A model generated the notes under the pieces. That model was not told the DNA's origin and ran no database searches. It worked only from the letters and a program-made list of their open reading frames with translations. Made by a program: the position numbers and the translations under genes. A stretch of 43,646 nt of DNA from CAZEER01 sp964511215. Its GTDB lineage: Bacteria > Fidelibacterota > Marinisomatia > Marinisomatales > UBA1611. Below, one piece after another: positions 18,652 to 27,702 of the stretch (position 1 is its first letter; every line of letters begins with the position of its first letter). The stretch spans positions 1 through 43,646 of the forward strand of contig CAZEER010000009.1 in NCBI GenBank assembly GCA_964511215.1, in the 5' to 3' direction.

Positions 18652-19650
18652 TTATAAAAACGAAATTAATCTATGTTTTAATCTAGCAATAGTCTTTTTA
18701 TCAAATTGGGTGCCGCTAATTTGTATTATTTCTTCTGCCAAGATACTTCCCCACTCTCCTGCAAGTTGATAATCATTTCTTTGAGAAATCGATGATAGAA
18801 AACCAGCGGCATACATATCTCCTGCTCCTGTAGTATCTTTGACTATTACATGATTAGCCTTAACATGGTATTTTTCATTATTATTAAATATAATAGATCC
18901 CTTCCCTCCCAATTTTATGCAACCTGTTTTTACAATTTGTCTTAATTGATTAATAGATTTATTAATATTTGCAGACTCAAATAAGATTCCGATCTCAGCT
19001 TCATTTGCAAAAACAATATCAACATCATCCCTAATCATCTTTATAAATTCATTCTTATATCTCTTTACGACAAAAGGATCAGCAACATCAAATCCAATCC
19101 TAATATTTTTCCCTTTAGCAATTGAAATCGCTTTTTGGATTGCTCCTTTTTGTGATAAAGTATCCCACATATAGCCAGTAAAATAAAAGTATGATGCATC
19201 TGCCAATTGCATTATATCAATATCATCAGAACCATAATCTCTACATGTGCCTAGATGAGTATTCATTGTTCGTTCTCCATCAGGGGTAACTAAAACAATA
19301 CTGGTACCAGTTGGGCCATCAGTCTGTACAAGTCCTGATAATGCTCCAATCTTTTTGACTTGGTTTAAATATATATCTCCAAATTTATCTTTGCCAATCT
19401 TTCCAGAGATCAAAGCTGGCACCCCTAAGCCAGCACAAGCAATAATTGTATTTGGAGCGGAACCTCCCGGTGAAAATTTTTGCTCTGCATTCTTGAAATA
19501 TGAAATTATTTCTAATTGCTGTTTTTCATCTACGAGTTTCATAGTACCTTTATCCATACCAAGGTTGACTATGTCACTATCTTTTGCATTAATAGTAATA
19601 TCTATAAGCGGATTCCCAATACCATATATAAGTGGATATTTATTTCTCAT
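18652..19650 (-). CDS. PfkB-family kinase, adenosine-kinase-like
   Basis: Ribokinase-fold sugar or nucleoside kinase. The N-terminal part GIGNPLIDITINAKDSDI and the substrate-binding glycines SPGGSAPNTIIACAGLG match adenosine-kinase-like members. The PfkB second signature, with catalytic Asp, is VKDTTGAGDMYAAGFLSS near residue 270. TGTSIVLVTPDGERTMNTHLG is also typical. At 332 residues it is complete. A purine salvage role would fit with the purine nucleoside phosphorylase 5 kb away, but substrate cannot be decided from sequence alone. It diverges from the phosphoesterase gene. Confidence 0.9.
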   Translation of the reverse strand: MRNKYPLIYGIGNPLIDITINAKDSDIVNLGMDKGTMKLVDEKQQLEIISYFKNAEQKFSPGGSAPNTIIACAGLGVPALISGKIGKDKFGDIYLNQVKKIGALSGLVQTDGPTGTSIVLVTPDGERTMNTHLGTCRDYGSDDIDIMQLADASYFYFTGYMWDTLSQKGAIQKAISIAKGKNIRIGFDVADPFVVKRYKNEFIKMIRDDVDIVFANEAEIGILFESANINKSINQLRQIVKTGCIKLGGKGSIIFNNNEKYHVKANHVIVKDTTGAGDMYAAGFLSSISQRNDYQLAGEWGSILAEEIIQISGTQFDKKTIARLKHRLISFL

Positions 19651-19799
19651 GATCTGTATTTATCTAAATTTAGATTTAACCAACTAAACGATTTTTAAAT
19701 GTTAATTTATCAATGAAAACTTTATATTTAATTAAATCTGATCAATTACATCTTAGAATATAAAATCTTGACCATAAAAAACGAACAAAAGTATATTTA

Positions 19800-20582
19800 A
19801 TGACTATGAGTACTAAAACCTTTGCAATAATTACTGATATTCACTCTAACCTAGCTTCCTTAGAGCATGCTTTGAAAATTATTGATCAACAAAAAAATAT
19901 ATCGAAAATTATATGTTTAGGTGACTGTTTTGCCCTTGGACCGGAGCCTGAAAAAACTCTAGAATTACTCAAAACAATACCCAATTGTATTTTCATTAGA
20001 GGTAATCACGACCGTTATTTGCTTGAAAAACTTTGGGAAGAAGAGTTGCCATCTTTAGAAGGAATGGACCCGTACGATCCAATATGCCAAGCTATTGTAA
20101 AGAATGAAAAATGGACTGCGGATAAACTCGGACAAGATGGTATTGACTTCTGTGCAAAAATGAAAATTGCTCATAGAGAAATAATAGATAATACACTGAT
20201 TGAATTTTCCCATGCGTGGTACAAAAGAGATGATAAACCACCAACAGCAAAAGAAGCCTTAAATTGGCGGGATCATGTTATTGAATCTAACCCTTCAATT
20301 CAAAAGGTTGTCTTTGTGCATGGACATGTTCATGTTCCTAGGCATCAAATAATTGAAAATTTGACGATTTTATGCCAAGGAGCGACTGGACTTCCTTTTG
20401 ACCGCGACCAACGAGGAGCAGTTGCATTTCTAAAAATAAAGGATAATGAAATTTTTTGGGATGTAGAACGTTATGATTATGATCGAGATGATACCACAAA
20501 TCAACTAGAAAAACGGAAGCCTCCATTCTACACTAATTTAAAAAATACAATCAAATTTGCATCTATTCGGAATGATCTATAA
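19800..20582 (+). CDS. Calcineurin-like metallophosphoesterase
   Basis: Two-metal phosphoesterase of the YfcE/MJ0936-like group. The five metal motifs are visible: TDIHSNLASLEH, GDCFALGPEPE, GNHDRYL, FSHAWYKR and VHGHVHVPR. No signal peptide is seen, so it is cytoplasmic. At 260 residues it is a little longer than minimal members. Two ATGs (19800 and 19806) can start it. The cysteine desulfurase follows after 45 bases. The substrate (a phosphodiester, nucleotide or protein phosphate) is unknown. Confidence 0.9.
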   Translation: MTMSTKTFAIITDIHSNLASLEHALKIIDQQKNISKIICLGDCFALGPEPEKTLELLKTIPNCIFIRGNHDRYLLEKLWEEELPSLEGMDPYDPICQAIVKNEKWTADKLGQDGIDFCAKMKIAHREIIDNTLIEFSHAWYKRDDKPPTAKEALNWRDHVIESNPSIQKVVFVHGHVHVPRHQIIENLTILCQGATGLPFDRDQRGAVAFLKIKDNEIFWDVERYDYDRDDTTNQLEKRKPPFYTNLKNTIKFASIRNDL

Positions 20583-20627
20583 CATATAAAGGTTGTTAAG
20601 CTTTTTCCTGTCTTGACTTTATAAAAA

Positions 20628-21740
20628 ATGAATTACTTTGATCATAGCGCTACTACACCAATCAACAATGAGGTGCTTTCTTTAATGCAGGTAATGCAGA
20701 CTGAAAATTATGGAAACCCATCATCAATCCATTTACTAGGACAAAAATCCAGATCTATCATTGAAAATGCTCGAGCTCAGATTGCAAAAGCTATAAACGC
20801 TGACCAGGAACAAATTATTTTTACAAGCGGAGGAACAGAGTCAAATAATCAAGTTTTGTGGTCAATGCTTCATAATAATAAAAAACATATAGTATCTAGT
20901 AAAATCGAGCACCCCGCTGTAATAAAAGTAATAGAATTTCTAAGGTGCCTCGGATTAGAATATTCTCTTATAGGCGTAGATTCAAAAGGAATCATTTCCA
21001 TAAAAGACTTAGAAAATGCTACTAGTAATAATACTGGATTAATATCAATAATGTTGGCAAATAATGAAGTTGGCACAATTCAACCCATCAAAGAAATTGT
21101 CCAAATTGCAAATGAAAAAAATATTCTAGTCCATTCAGATGCAGTGCAATGCCTTGGAAAAATGACTTTGGACGTTAAAGACTTGGGCCTTGATTTTTTA
21201 AGTTTGTCTGCACATAAATTTTATGGACCAAAAGGAGCTGGAATTCTATATGTAAAAAACCCCACAAGATTTCTTTCGCCACTAATTATTGGAGGCAATC
21301 AAGAAGAAGGACTGCGTGGTGGGACTGAAAATCTTGTGTCTATCGCTGGCATGGGCCTTGCGGCTGAACTCGCGACGACTTCCATTAATGACCATATTGA
21401 GCACCTCAATACAATAGAGGAACAGTTTAAAATTGGAATAACTAATATTTCACAAAATATAATATTTAATGGCCATCAAGATTACAAACTGCCGGGATTG
21501 GTAAGCGTGTCTTTCCCCGGATTAAAATCAAACACCTTACTCACCAAGCTTGATAGAAAAAATATATATGTTTCAAATGGTTCCGCCTGTGGATCAGGTG
21601 ATATAACCCCTTCTCCAATCTTATCTGCAATGGGATATGATAACTCTATAAACCTTTCTACTTTACGCTTTAGCTTTGGAATAACAAATACTTCAGAAGA
21701 AATTGCATTTCTTATATCTGAACTAGATAAAATCTTATAA
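20628..21740 (+). CDS. Cysteine desulfurase (NifS/IscS family)
   Basis: PLP enzyme that converts cysteine to alanine and holds the sulfur as a persulfide. The N-terminus YFDHSATTPINNEVL and FTSGGTESNNQVL are standard. The PLP lysine is in LSLSAHKFYGPKGAG and the catalytic Cys is in SNGSACGSGD, near residue 324. At 370 residues it is full length. Only 2 bases separate it from mnmA, so its sulfur most likely feeds tRNA 2-thiouridine synthesis, and perhaps Fe-S assembly since no other desulfurase is visible here. Confidence 0.96.
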   Translation: MNYFDHSATTPINNEVLSLMQVMQTENYGNPSSIHLLGQKSRSIIENARAQIAKAINADQEQIIFTSGGTESNNQVLWSMLHNNKKHIVSSKIEHPAVIKVIEFLRCLGLEYSLIGVDSKGIISIKDLENATSNNTGLISIMLANNEVGTIQPIKEIVQIANEKNILVHSDAVQCLGKMTLDVKDLGLDFLSLSAHKFYGPKGAGILYVKNPTRFLSPLIIGGNQEEGLRGGTENLVSIAGMGLAAELATTSINDHIEHLNTIEEQFKIGITNISQNIIFNGHQDYKLPGLVSVSFPGLKSNTLLTKLDRKNIYVSNGSACGSGDITPSPILSAMGYDNSINLSTLRFSFGITNTSEEIAFLISELDKIL

Positions 21741-21742
21741 TA

Positions 21743-22816
21743 ATGGGACATATTGCCGTAGGTATGAGTGGTGGTGTAGATAGTGCTGTTGCTGCAGCTA
21801 TCCTTATGGAGCAAGGTTTTGAAATTGAAGGGTTTTTCATGAAAAACTGGGATGAAAATTCAGAATTCTGCACCTCAGAGAGAGACTACAAAGACGCATT
21901 ACAAGTCTGTAGCATCCTAGGCATTCCATTGCGTACAATAAATTTTGAAAAAGAGTATTGGAATCGTGTATTCAAACATTTTTTAGATGAGTATAAAAAA
22001 GGTAGAACACCAAATCCAGATATCTTATGTAATTCTGAAATTAAATTCAAAGAATTTTTAGATTATACACTTCAATTAGGTGCTGAAAAAATTGCAACTG
22101 GTCACTACGCTCGTAGCCAATTAATAAATGGAAAGCTACAACTACTAAAAGGTATCGATGATTCAAAAGATCAAAGCTATTTTCTATATGGATTAAATCA
22201 GGATCAAATCGCAAACTCAATTTTCCCAATTGGGGAAATAGATAAATCTGATGTTCGTATGAGAGCAAAACAATTGGGTTTTAACAATTATAACAAAAAA
22301 GATAGTGTGGGAATTTGCTTCATAGGTGAACGAAACATTCAAAATTTTCTTAAAAATTATATTCCAAAAAAATACGGCTATATTGTAAATACAAATGGGA
22401 CAAAACTAGGAGAGCATGAAGGTGTAATGTATTATACAATAGGGCAGCGTAAAGGATTAGGAATCGGAGGAATAAATGGTGATAGCAAAGGGGCCTGGTA
22501 CGTAATCGGGAAAGATATAATTAATAATGAACTAATAGTCTGTCAAGGACATGAACATCCTGCACTCTACCACAAAAAACTAAACGCTTCGAATATAAAT
22601 TGGATCTCAGGTTTTGCACCAAATAAAAAAAGTCTAAATGCGAAAATTCGCTATAGAAGTTCTGATAAACCTTGCAGTATTACGCAGTTAGATGACGATA
22701 ATTTATCTGTAGTATTTGATGAACCTTGTTTTGCGATTGCACCTGGACAATCAATTGTTTTTTATGAAAAAAACATGTGTCTTGGAGGTGCTATAATTGA
22801 TTCATATTCAAATTAA
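21743..22816 (+). CDS. mnmA: tRNA-specific 2-thiouridylase
   Basis: Adenylates and thiolates U34 of tRNA-Lys, -Glu and -Gln. The PP-loop is VGMSGGVDSAVAAAIL at the N-terminus. The two catalytic cysteines are in NPDILCNSEIKFK and VGICFIGERN. GQRKGLGIGG marks the middle domain and PGQSIVFYE the C-terminal beta domain. At 357 residues it is complete. It follows the cysteine desulfurase by 2 bases, which supplies the persulfide sulfur in this pathway. Confidence 0.97.
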   Translation: MGHIAVGMSGGVDSAVAAAILMEQGFEIEGFFMKNWDENSEFCTSERDYKDALQVCSILGIPLRTINFEKEYWNRVFKHFLDEYKKGRTPNPDILCNSEIKFKEFLDYTLQLGAEKIATGHYARSQLINGKLQLLKGIDDSKDQSYFLYGLNQDQIANSIFPIGEIDKSDVRMRAKQLGFNNYNKKDSVGICFIGERNIQNFLKNYIPKKYGYIVNTNGTKLGEHEGVMYYTIGQRKGLGIGGINGDSKGAWYVIGKDIINNELIVCQGHEHPALYHKKLNASNINWISGFAPNKKSLNAKIRYRSSDKPCSITQLDDDNLSVVFDEPCFAIAPGQSIVFYEKNMCLGGAIIDSYSN

Positions 22817-22881
22817 ACAAATAAAAAAAATCACTGTAAGCTATTTTGGAACATTATTACCTTTATTAAATTCAATCACTA

Positions 22882-23355
22882 ATGAAGCAATTATTAAAAA
22901 CGATTCTTATTGCCTATTGTCTATTGGGCCTAATCTTCGCTCAGTTTCGATCGGATGTTCCGATAAGATCTTTACCTACTAATCTTAATGGAGAATTAGA
23001 TCTTCAAAATCAATTGAGTTTTTTTGACCCGAATCGATTAAATATTAGTCATGGTTTTACAATGTCAATGGCTTCAAGTAAATATAATGCATTCTCAGTT
23101 GCAGGGTTAACAAATCGAGCAACCTATCTACTATCAAATAATTTAATACTTGATGCAAATATTACCTTTTATAAAACAAATAATTATTCCCAGCAACCAA
23201 GCCAATTAACAGAACAATTAGATATTGGTTACGATGCTGGAATAAGCTATCAACCTACAAAAAATTCATTTCTGCAATTCCGGTTGCAGAATATTCCATA
23301 TTATCAAAGGTATCAAAACCAATCACTCTTCAACCCAAGTATATTAAATAATTGA
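22882..23355 (+). CDS. Exported protein of unknown function upstream of LytR_C gene
   Basis: A 157-residue protein with a signal peptide ending near LIFAQFRS. The mature part has the segment FFDPNRLNISHGFTMSMASS followed by alternating hydrophobic strands (ATYLLSNNLILDANITFY, DIGYDAGISYQPTKNSFLQF), suggesting an outer-membrane-associated beta-strand protein. I recall similar DP-SRF-SHS-like segments in conserved hypothetical proteins of related phyla but cannot check this. Its stop codon overlaps the TTG start of the LytR_C gene, so the two are translated together. Confidence 0.75.
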   Translation: MKQLLKTILIAYCLLGLIFAQFRSDVPIRSLPTNLNGELDLQNQLSFFDPNRLNISHGFTMSMASSKYNAFSVAGLTNRATYLLSNNLILDANITFYKTNNYSQQPSQLTEQLDIGYDAGISYQPTKNSFLQFRLQNIPYYQRYQNQSLFNPSILNN

Positions 23356-23900
23356 CCAGAAAGAATTCTCGTAGATCAGCTAAAAAATCACCCTATATTA
23401 ACCTGCCATTAGATATAGCAATTGGAGTTACTGGCGTATTATTATTGGGGTTCATATACTCTTTTAGCAAGAATACATCACATACTGGTGTACCAATAGA
23501 AGATGTTCAATTCCCAGTATCAAATGAACCAAAAGTATTAGCAAAGGATGTATTCCAAAAAAATCCAATTCAGAATATAAAGATTGAAGTATTGAATGGA
23601 TGCGGTATTAAAGGAATTGCAGCACAAACTTCTGATTTTTTAAGAATTCATCATAGAATAGACGTTATACGATCAGATAATGCAGATAGATATGATTATC
23701 CGAATACAATAATAATTGGCCGTAATGAAAATCTTGAAAAAATTCAATTAGTTTGTAAATCATTTGGAGTTTCTTTTGATAATAAAAAAGTGATTAAACA
23801 CGAGCCGAATGAATCTTTAGGAGTTGACGTCACAGTGATAATTGGAAAAGATATAAATTCTTATTCAACAATTTTTGATTTTATTTCAAAAAATATTTGA
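23352..23900 (+). CDS. LytR_C-domain membrane protein
   Basis: A 182-residue protein with one N-terminal membrane helix (IAIGVTGVLLLGFIYSF) and an extracytoplasmic LytR/CpsA/Psr C-terminal-like domain (IKIEVLNGCGIKGIAAQTSDF, then NTIIIGRNENLEKIQLVCKSF and VDVTVIIGKD). The LCP catalytic domain normally seen with this module is absent; stand-alone LytR_C proteins next to rsfS are known in several phyla. The start is TTG at 23352, overlapping the previous stop. No ATG occurs before the membrane helix. Role unknown; possibly cell-wall or envelope related. Confidence 0.85.
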   Translation: MTRKNSRRSAKKSPYINLPLDIAIGVTGVLLLGFIYSFSKNTSHTGVPIEDVQFPVSNEPKVLAKDVFQKNPIQNIKIEVLNGCGIKGIAAQTSDFLRIHHRIDVIRSDNADRYDYPNTIIIGRNENLEKIQLVCKSFGVSFDNKKVIKHEPNESLGVDVTVIIGKDINSYSTIFDFISKNI

Positions 23901-24268
23901 TGTCAAAACCTGAGCCGGATTTTATTTCCGATCAACCATTCTTACAAGATGTTCTAAATCTCGCACTCGAAAAAAAAGCAGATGGATTAATTGTTTTAGA
24001 TGTAAGAGGTATATCTGCTATGACTGATTACTTTGTAATTTGTCACGGTGATTCTGAACCACAGGTAAAAGCGATTGCTGATAATATACGAAAAGGTACA
24101 ACTCATAAACCTCGTCATATAGAAGGTTACCAAAATCAGAATTGGATTTTGATCGATTATTTTGATGTTGTAATTCATATTTTCAAAAATGAAGTAAGAA
24201 ATTATTACTCAATCGAAAGATTATGGGCGGATGCCCCATTACAAGAGGTCAAAGATGAAGGAAATTAA
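23900..24268 (+). CDS. rsfS: Ribosomal silencing factor RsfS
   Basis: Binds ribosomal protein uL14 and blocks joining of the subunits in starvation. The family core is visible: LDVRGISAMTDYFVICHGDS, QVKAIADNIRKGT and the C-terminal WILIDYFDVVIHIFKNEVRNYYSIERLWAD region. I start it at the ATG at 23900, which overlaps the previous TGA by one base; a TTG directly before it is less likely. It gives 122 residues. The argS ATG lies inside its 3' end, so argS is translationally coupled. Confidence 0.95.
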   Translation: MSKPEPDFISDQPFLQDVLNLALEKKADGLIVLDVRGISAMTDYFVICHGDSEPQVKAIADNIRKGTTHKPRHIEGYQNQNWILIDYFDVVIHIFKNEVRNYYSIERLWADAPLQEVKDEGN

Positions 24269-25889
24269 ATCGATAATAACTGACGCTATATCTTTGGTCC
24301 TCAAATCTTTATCTTATCCTCTAAAAAATTATTCTCTAACATCACCCCAAAAAAAGGAGCATGGCGATATATCATCTAATATTGCCCTATTATTAGCAAA
24401 TGATTTAAAAAAGAAACCAATGGATATTGGTAAATCAATTGCAGACAAACTAAATATTCTGGCTTTAGATAATATTTCATCTATCACAATCGCTGAACCA
24501 GGTTTTCTAAACTTTCACATATCTAACAGATTTTTTCAATCGAAAATTCAAAAAATTATTAACGAAAACGTAGCATATGGAAAAGGTGACATTGGGATTA
24601 ATAAAACAGCGAATGTAGAGTTTGTAAGTGCAAATCCAACTGGCCCTCTTACTGTGGGTCATGGACGCAATGCAATTTTAGGTGATACGGTTTCAAATAT
24701 TCTTGAATGGCAAGGTTTCAAAGTAACTCGAGAGTATTACTTTAATGATGCTGGAAGACAGATGAGGGTGTTAGGTAAATCAGTTGAAGCGCGATACTTT
24801 GAACTTTTAAAAAAAGATATAAAATTCCCAGAGGATGGTTATCATGGTGATTATATAATTGATATAGCACAGATTATTCGAAGTGTCAAAAATGATAATA
24901 TTCGCCCAGATGATCCATTTTTTTCAAAAAAGGCAGAAGAGATTATTTTTACTAAAATTAAAAAAACATTATTAAATCTAGGAATTCATTTTGATCAATT
25001 TACCAATGAAAAAACATTTTATGAGAATGGTGAGATTGAACAATTTATAAATGAGTTGAAAGAAAAAGATCTAATCTATAAAAAAGATAATGCTACCTGG
25101 TTTAAATCAACGTCATTAGGCAAGGATCAAGATAGAGTGTATATAAAAAGCTCTGGTGAACCTACCTATCGAGTCCCAGATACAGCATATCATAAGAATA
25201 AAATAAATAGAAATTATGATATAATAATTGATGTGTTCGGTGCTGATCATGCTGATACTTATCCTGATGTCCTTATTGCTCTAAAAGCCTTAGGACTAAA
25301 TACCGATCATATCAGAATACTTTTATACCAATTTGTTACTTTAATAAAAGGTGGTAATAAAATTAAAATGTCTACAAGAAAAGCAAACTATGTTACACTT
25401 GATGACCTCATAAAAGAACTAGGTCAAGATGTTGTACGTTATTTTTTTGTTATGCGTAGTATGAATACCCACTTAGATTTTGATTTAGATCTTGCTGCAG
25501 ACCAATCTGATAAAAACCCTGTGTATTATATACAATATGCTCATGCTAGAATTTGTAATATTATTAAACAATCACAAAATTTAGATTATAACACAAACAC
25601 TCCTTTTGATCCTTACCTCATTACTGACATTAATGAAATTAGCTTATTAAAACACTTAGTAATGTTCCCAGAGATTATTGATCGTGCTTACAAAAATCTA
25701 GAACCACAATATATTGCCAATTTCCTACAAGAATTAGCTGCTAAATTTCATAGATTTTATAATAATTGCAGGGTGATAACAGATGACAAAAACCTTTCCA
25801 AAGCGAGAATTAAATTAATTATTTCTGTTAAAATTGTTTTGAAAAATGGCCTGTCGATCCTTGGAATAACTGCGCCAGAAAAAATGTGA
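24255..25889 (+). CDS. argS: Arginyl-tRNA synthetase
   Basis: Class I synthetase that charges tRNA-Arg. The HIGH-type motif is in FVSANPTGPLTVGHGRNAIL, and the KMSK counterpart is KMSTRKANYVTLDDL. The N-terminal additional domain (residues 1-100) and the C-terminal DALR anticodon domain (LLKHLVMFPEIIDRAYKNL and LAAKFHRFYNN) are present. I choose the ATG at 24255 (MKEIKSII, 544 residues) because GAGGT at 24245-24249 is a good ribosome site five bases upstream; an in-frame ATG at 24231 would add eight residues and lacks one. It overlaps rsfS by 14 bases. The downstream PEGA gene converges 10 bases later. Confidence 0.97.
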   Translation: MKEIKSIITDAISLVLKSLSYPLKNYSLTSPQKKEHGDISSNIALLLANDLKKKPMDIGKSIADKLNILALDNISSITIAEPGFLNFHISNRFFQSKIQKIINENVAYGKGDIGINKTANVEFVSANPTGPLTVGHGRNAILGDTVSNILEWQGFKVTREYYFNDAGRQMRVLGKSVEARYFELLKKDIKFPEDGYHGDYIIDIAQIIRSVKNDNIRPDDPFFSKKAEEIIFTKIKKTLLNLGIHFDQFTNEKTFYENGEIEQFINELKEKDLIYKKDNATWFKSTSLGKDQDRVYIKSSGEPTYRVPDTAYHKNKINRNYDIIIDVFGADHADTYPDVLIALKALGLNTDHIRILLYQFVTLIKGGNKIKMSTRKANYVTLDDLIKELGQDVVRYFFVMRSMNTHLDFDLDLAADQSDKNPVYYIQYAHARICNIIKQSQNLDYNTNTPFDPYLITDINEISLLKHLVMFPEIIDRAYKNLEPQYIANFLQELAAKFHRFYNNCRVITDDKNLSKARIKLIISVKIVLKNGLSILGITAPEKM

Positions 25890-25899
25890 AAAACATCTT

Positions 25900-26436
25900 T
25901 TATAGTCTAAATCCATAATTTTTTATNNNNNNNNNNNNNNNNNNNNNNNNNNNNNNNNNNNNNNNNNNNNNNNNNNNNNNNNNNNNNNNNNNNNNNNNNN
26001 NNNNNNNNNNNNNNNNNNNNNNNNNNACTAATTCTCTTATTTTAAAAACACGAAGAAGATGGTCTCCCGCTTCAAGATTAAGTCTAATAAGACCTACATC
26101 CCAATGATGTTCCCCATTTAATTCAAAAATCAATCCTTTTTCTTTAGTTTTAAATTTACATTTGTGTATTGGATTAAGAAAAAAATCAATTTCAATAGCT
26201 TTTGAAGGATTGACAAATAATTCGTAATTAAGAGGGGCGTAACCTTTTTTTTGTATCTCAAACTTGTGAAGGCCAGGTATAATTCGTTCATTTCTAATTG
26301 GGGAAGACCCTAGGTTGATACCATCTAAATAAATATCCACTTCTGTGGGAATAGTATTTACATCTAGTTTTATTTGGGGATAAAGCTGTGAAACAACAAT
26401 TATAAAAAGGAGTAATTTTTTAAAAAAAAATAACAT
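25900..26436 (-). CDS. PEGA-domain exported protein, interrupted by assembly gap
   Basis: An exported protein with a signal peptide (LLLFIIVVSQLYPQ) and an N-terminal PEGA domain (VNTIPTEVDIYLDGINLGSSP and IIPGLHKFEIQKKGYAPLNYEL), a small beta domain common in surface proteins. The reading frame runs into exactly 100 Ns (25927-26026) and comes out with IKNYGFRL before the stop. Because the gap length is a placeholder, neither the length nor the frame of the C-terminus is known, and the last residues could belong to a longer barrel-type end or to another gene. Its start overlaps the stop of the lipoprotein gene by one base, so the two form an operon. Confidence 0.7.
   Translation of the reverse strand: MLFFFKKLLLFIIVVSQLYPQIKLDVNTIPTEVDIYLDGINLGSSPIRNERIIPGLHKFEIQKKGYAPLNYELFVNPSKAIEIDFFLNPIHKCKFKTKEKGLIFELNGEHHWDVGLIRLNLEAGDHLLRVFKIRELXXXXXXXXXXXXXXXXXXXXXXXXXXXXXXXXXXIKNYGFRL
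25927..26026. other. Assembly gap (100 N)
   Basis: Exactly 100 unknown bases. This round number is the usual placeholder for a scaffold gap of unknown size, so real distance and any gene content here are not determined. Confidence 0.99.
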
Positions 26437-27404
26437 TATTTATCTGAAAATTCCTTTTTTATTGAACTCATATTTATTTCTTCTATATCTAAACGATTGA
26501 CCCATCCTTCCATTTTAACATATTTATCATTCTTTAATTTGACTTCAATATAGCCAAAATACGCACCTGGTGTAATCCTTTCAACAGACAAAACTTCTCC
26601 TTGTTGTAATAAGAACAAGATTTCCGATCCAATATCAGGATTCTTCTTAAATTGTACATTATCTTTGTTTACAATGTAAAGCGGACCTTTCATTTCTTTT
26701 GATGGGCCTAATCCCACATCAAGCTTAACCTTGCGGCTATCAGTAAAATCAAGTTGCCTTATAAAAGGTTTAAAAACCATATTGTCACCAGCCACAATCC
26801 GCAAATGTTCCGCAAATTTATATTCTCCAGGTATTGCAATCTGAAATAATCCGTTTTCATTTGAATAAGTTGAGTGAATTATATTATCAAAATTCTGTAA
26901 AGTAATCTCTACGTTTGCAAGGGTACTATCATTATTTATGAGGAATGTTTTCCCCGAAACAATAAGTTGTCCAATCCTAACCATTTTAGGAGGCAAAACA
27001 ATACGCCCAAAATGAATTCCTTTAAATCGGACATCAACTTGATCAAAATCTTTCCCCTGCGGTATTATTCTAATCAGATTAGTTTTTTCTTTTGTATCTA
27101 ATACTCCTTGAGGAACGGAAGTCCGGAATTCATTTGGTGGCTCCTGAAGAATAGAAATAATTGGATTCATTGTGTCTGCGTGGGCAAATACTTTGAAGAG
27201 AATATTATCAGGCAAAGCGGCTTCATATTTAATGGGTAATATAATTTGAATTTCACCATACTCATAAGAAACAGAAATTAATGGCTGTTCATTGTTATAT
27301 ATTATATCTGGATATTTAGGTCCTCTAAAAGATGTGCACCCATCTACTATAAGGCACATCATACTAATCATTATTAAATATAAATGCTTGAATGTCTGTT
27401 TCAT
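26436..27404 (-). CDS. Lipoprotein with beta-sandwich and SH3-like domains
   Basis: A 322-residue exported protein of unknown function. The lipoprotein signal ends at IVDGCTSF (Cys23). Residues about 150-225 look like a carboxypeptidase-regulatory-type beta-sandwich (ANVEITLQNFDNIIHSTYSN then GLFQIAIPGEYKF). The last ~75 residues resemble a bacterial SH3 domain (YIVNKDNVQFKKNPDIGSEI, LLQQGEVLSVE and MEGWVNRLDIEE). It is first in a minus-strand operon with the PEGA protein and diverges from the ECF sigma gene, so it may be a target of that sigma factor, which is inference. Confidence 0.8.
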   Translation of the reverse strand: MKQTFKHLYLIMISMMCLIVDGCTSFRGPKYPDIIYNNEQPLISVSYEYGEIQIILPIKYEAALPDNILFKVFAHADTMNPIISILQEPPNEFRTSVPQGVLDTKEKTNLIRIIPQGKDFDQVDVRFKGIHFGRIVLPPKMVRIGQLIVSGKTFLINNDSTLANVEITLQNFDNIIHSTYSNENGLFQIAIPGEYKFAEHLRIVAGDNMVFKPFIRQLDFTDSRKVKLDVGLGPSKEMKGPLYIVNKDNVQFKKNPDIGSEILFLLQQGEVLSVERITPGAYFGYIEVKLKNDKYVKMEGWVNRLDIEEINMSSIKKEFSDK

Positions 27405-27702
27405 TTTACGCTGTAATTTATACCTTATATAAAATATTTGCAGACCTGTGCTAAAAATTTTTCAAAATATACATTTTACTAATACTTAATCCAACATGGT
27501 TACTTTTATAATAGTTAAAATATATTGTATTTTTAGATCAAATTTATACTAACCACTATTATATTTATTTAAATAGATTGAGACGCCTTAGGTATAAAAT
27601 CTATTAATTATTTTCAGCTTTTGATAGTATTACCAAATACATTAGACCCTATAGTATAAATTTTTAGAAAAACATTTTGGTTAATTTCATATAAATTTGA
27701 TT
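27405..27702. promoter_or_regulatory. Divergent intergenic region before the sigma/anti-sigma locus
   Basis: About 300 bases of very AT-rich DNA between the minus-strand lipoprotein operon and the plus-strand ECF sigma gene. It must hold the promoters for both directions. Many TATAAT-like and TTTG elements occur, but in such AT-rich DNA none can be singled out with confidence. I see no coding frame, RNA gene or strong inverted repeat. Confidence 0.45.

Noticed and set aside
19355..19698. Two plus-strand ORFs opposite the PfkB kinase
   Set aside because: Antisense shadows of the conserved N-terminal half of the kinase gene.
21482..21814. 110-residue minus-strand ORF across the cysteine desulfurase-mnmA junction
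   Set aside because: It is antisense to two conserved enzymes, including the catalytic Cys loop, so codon constraint comes from the plus strand.
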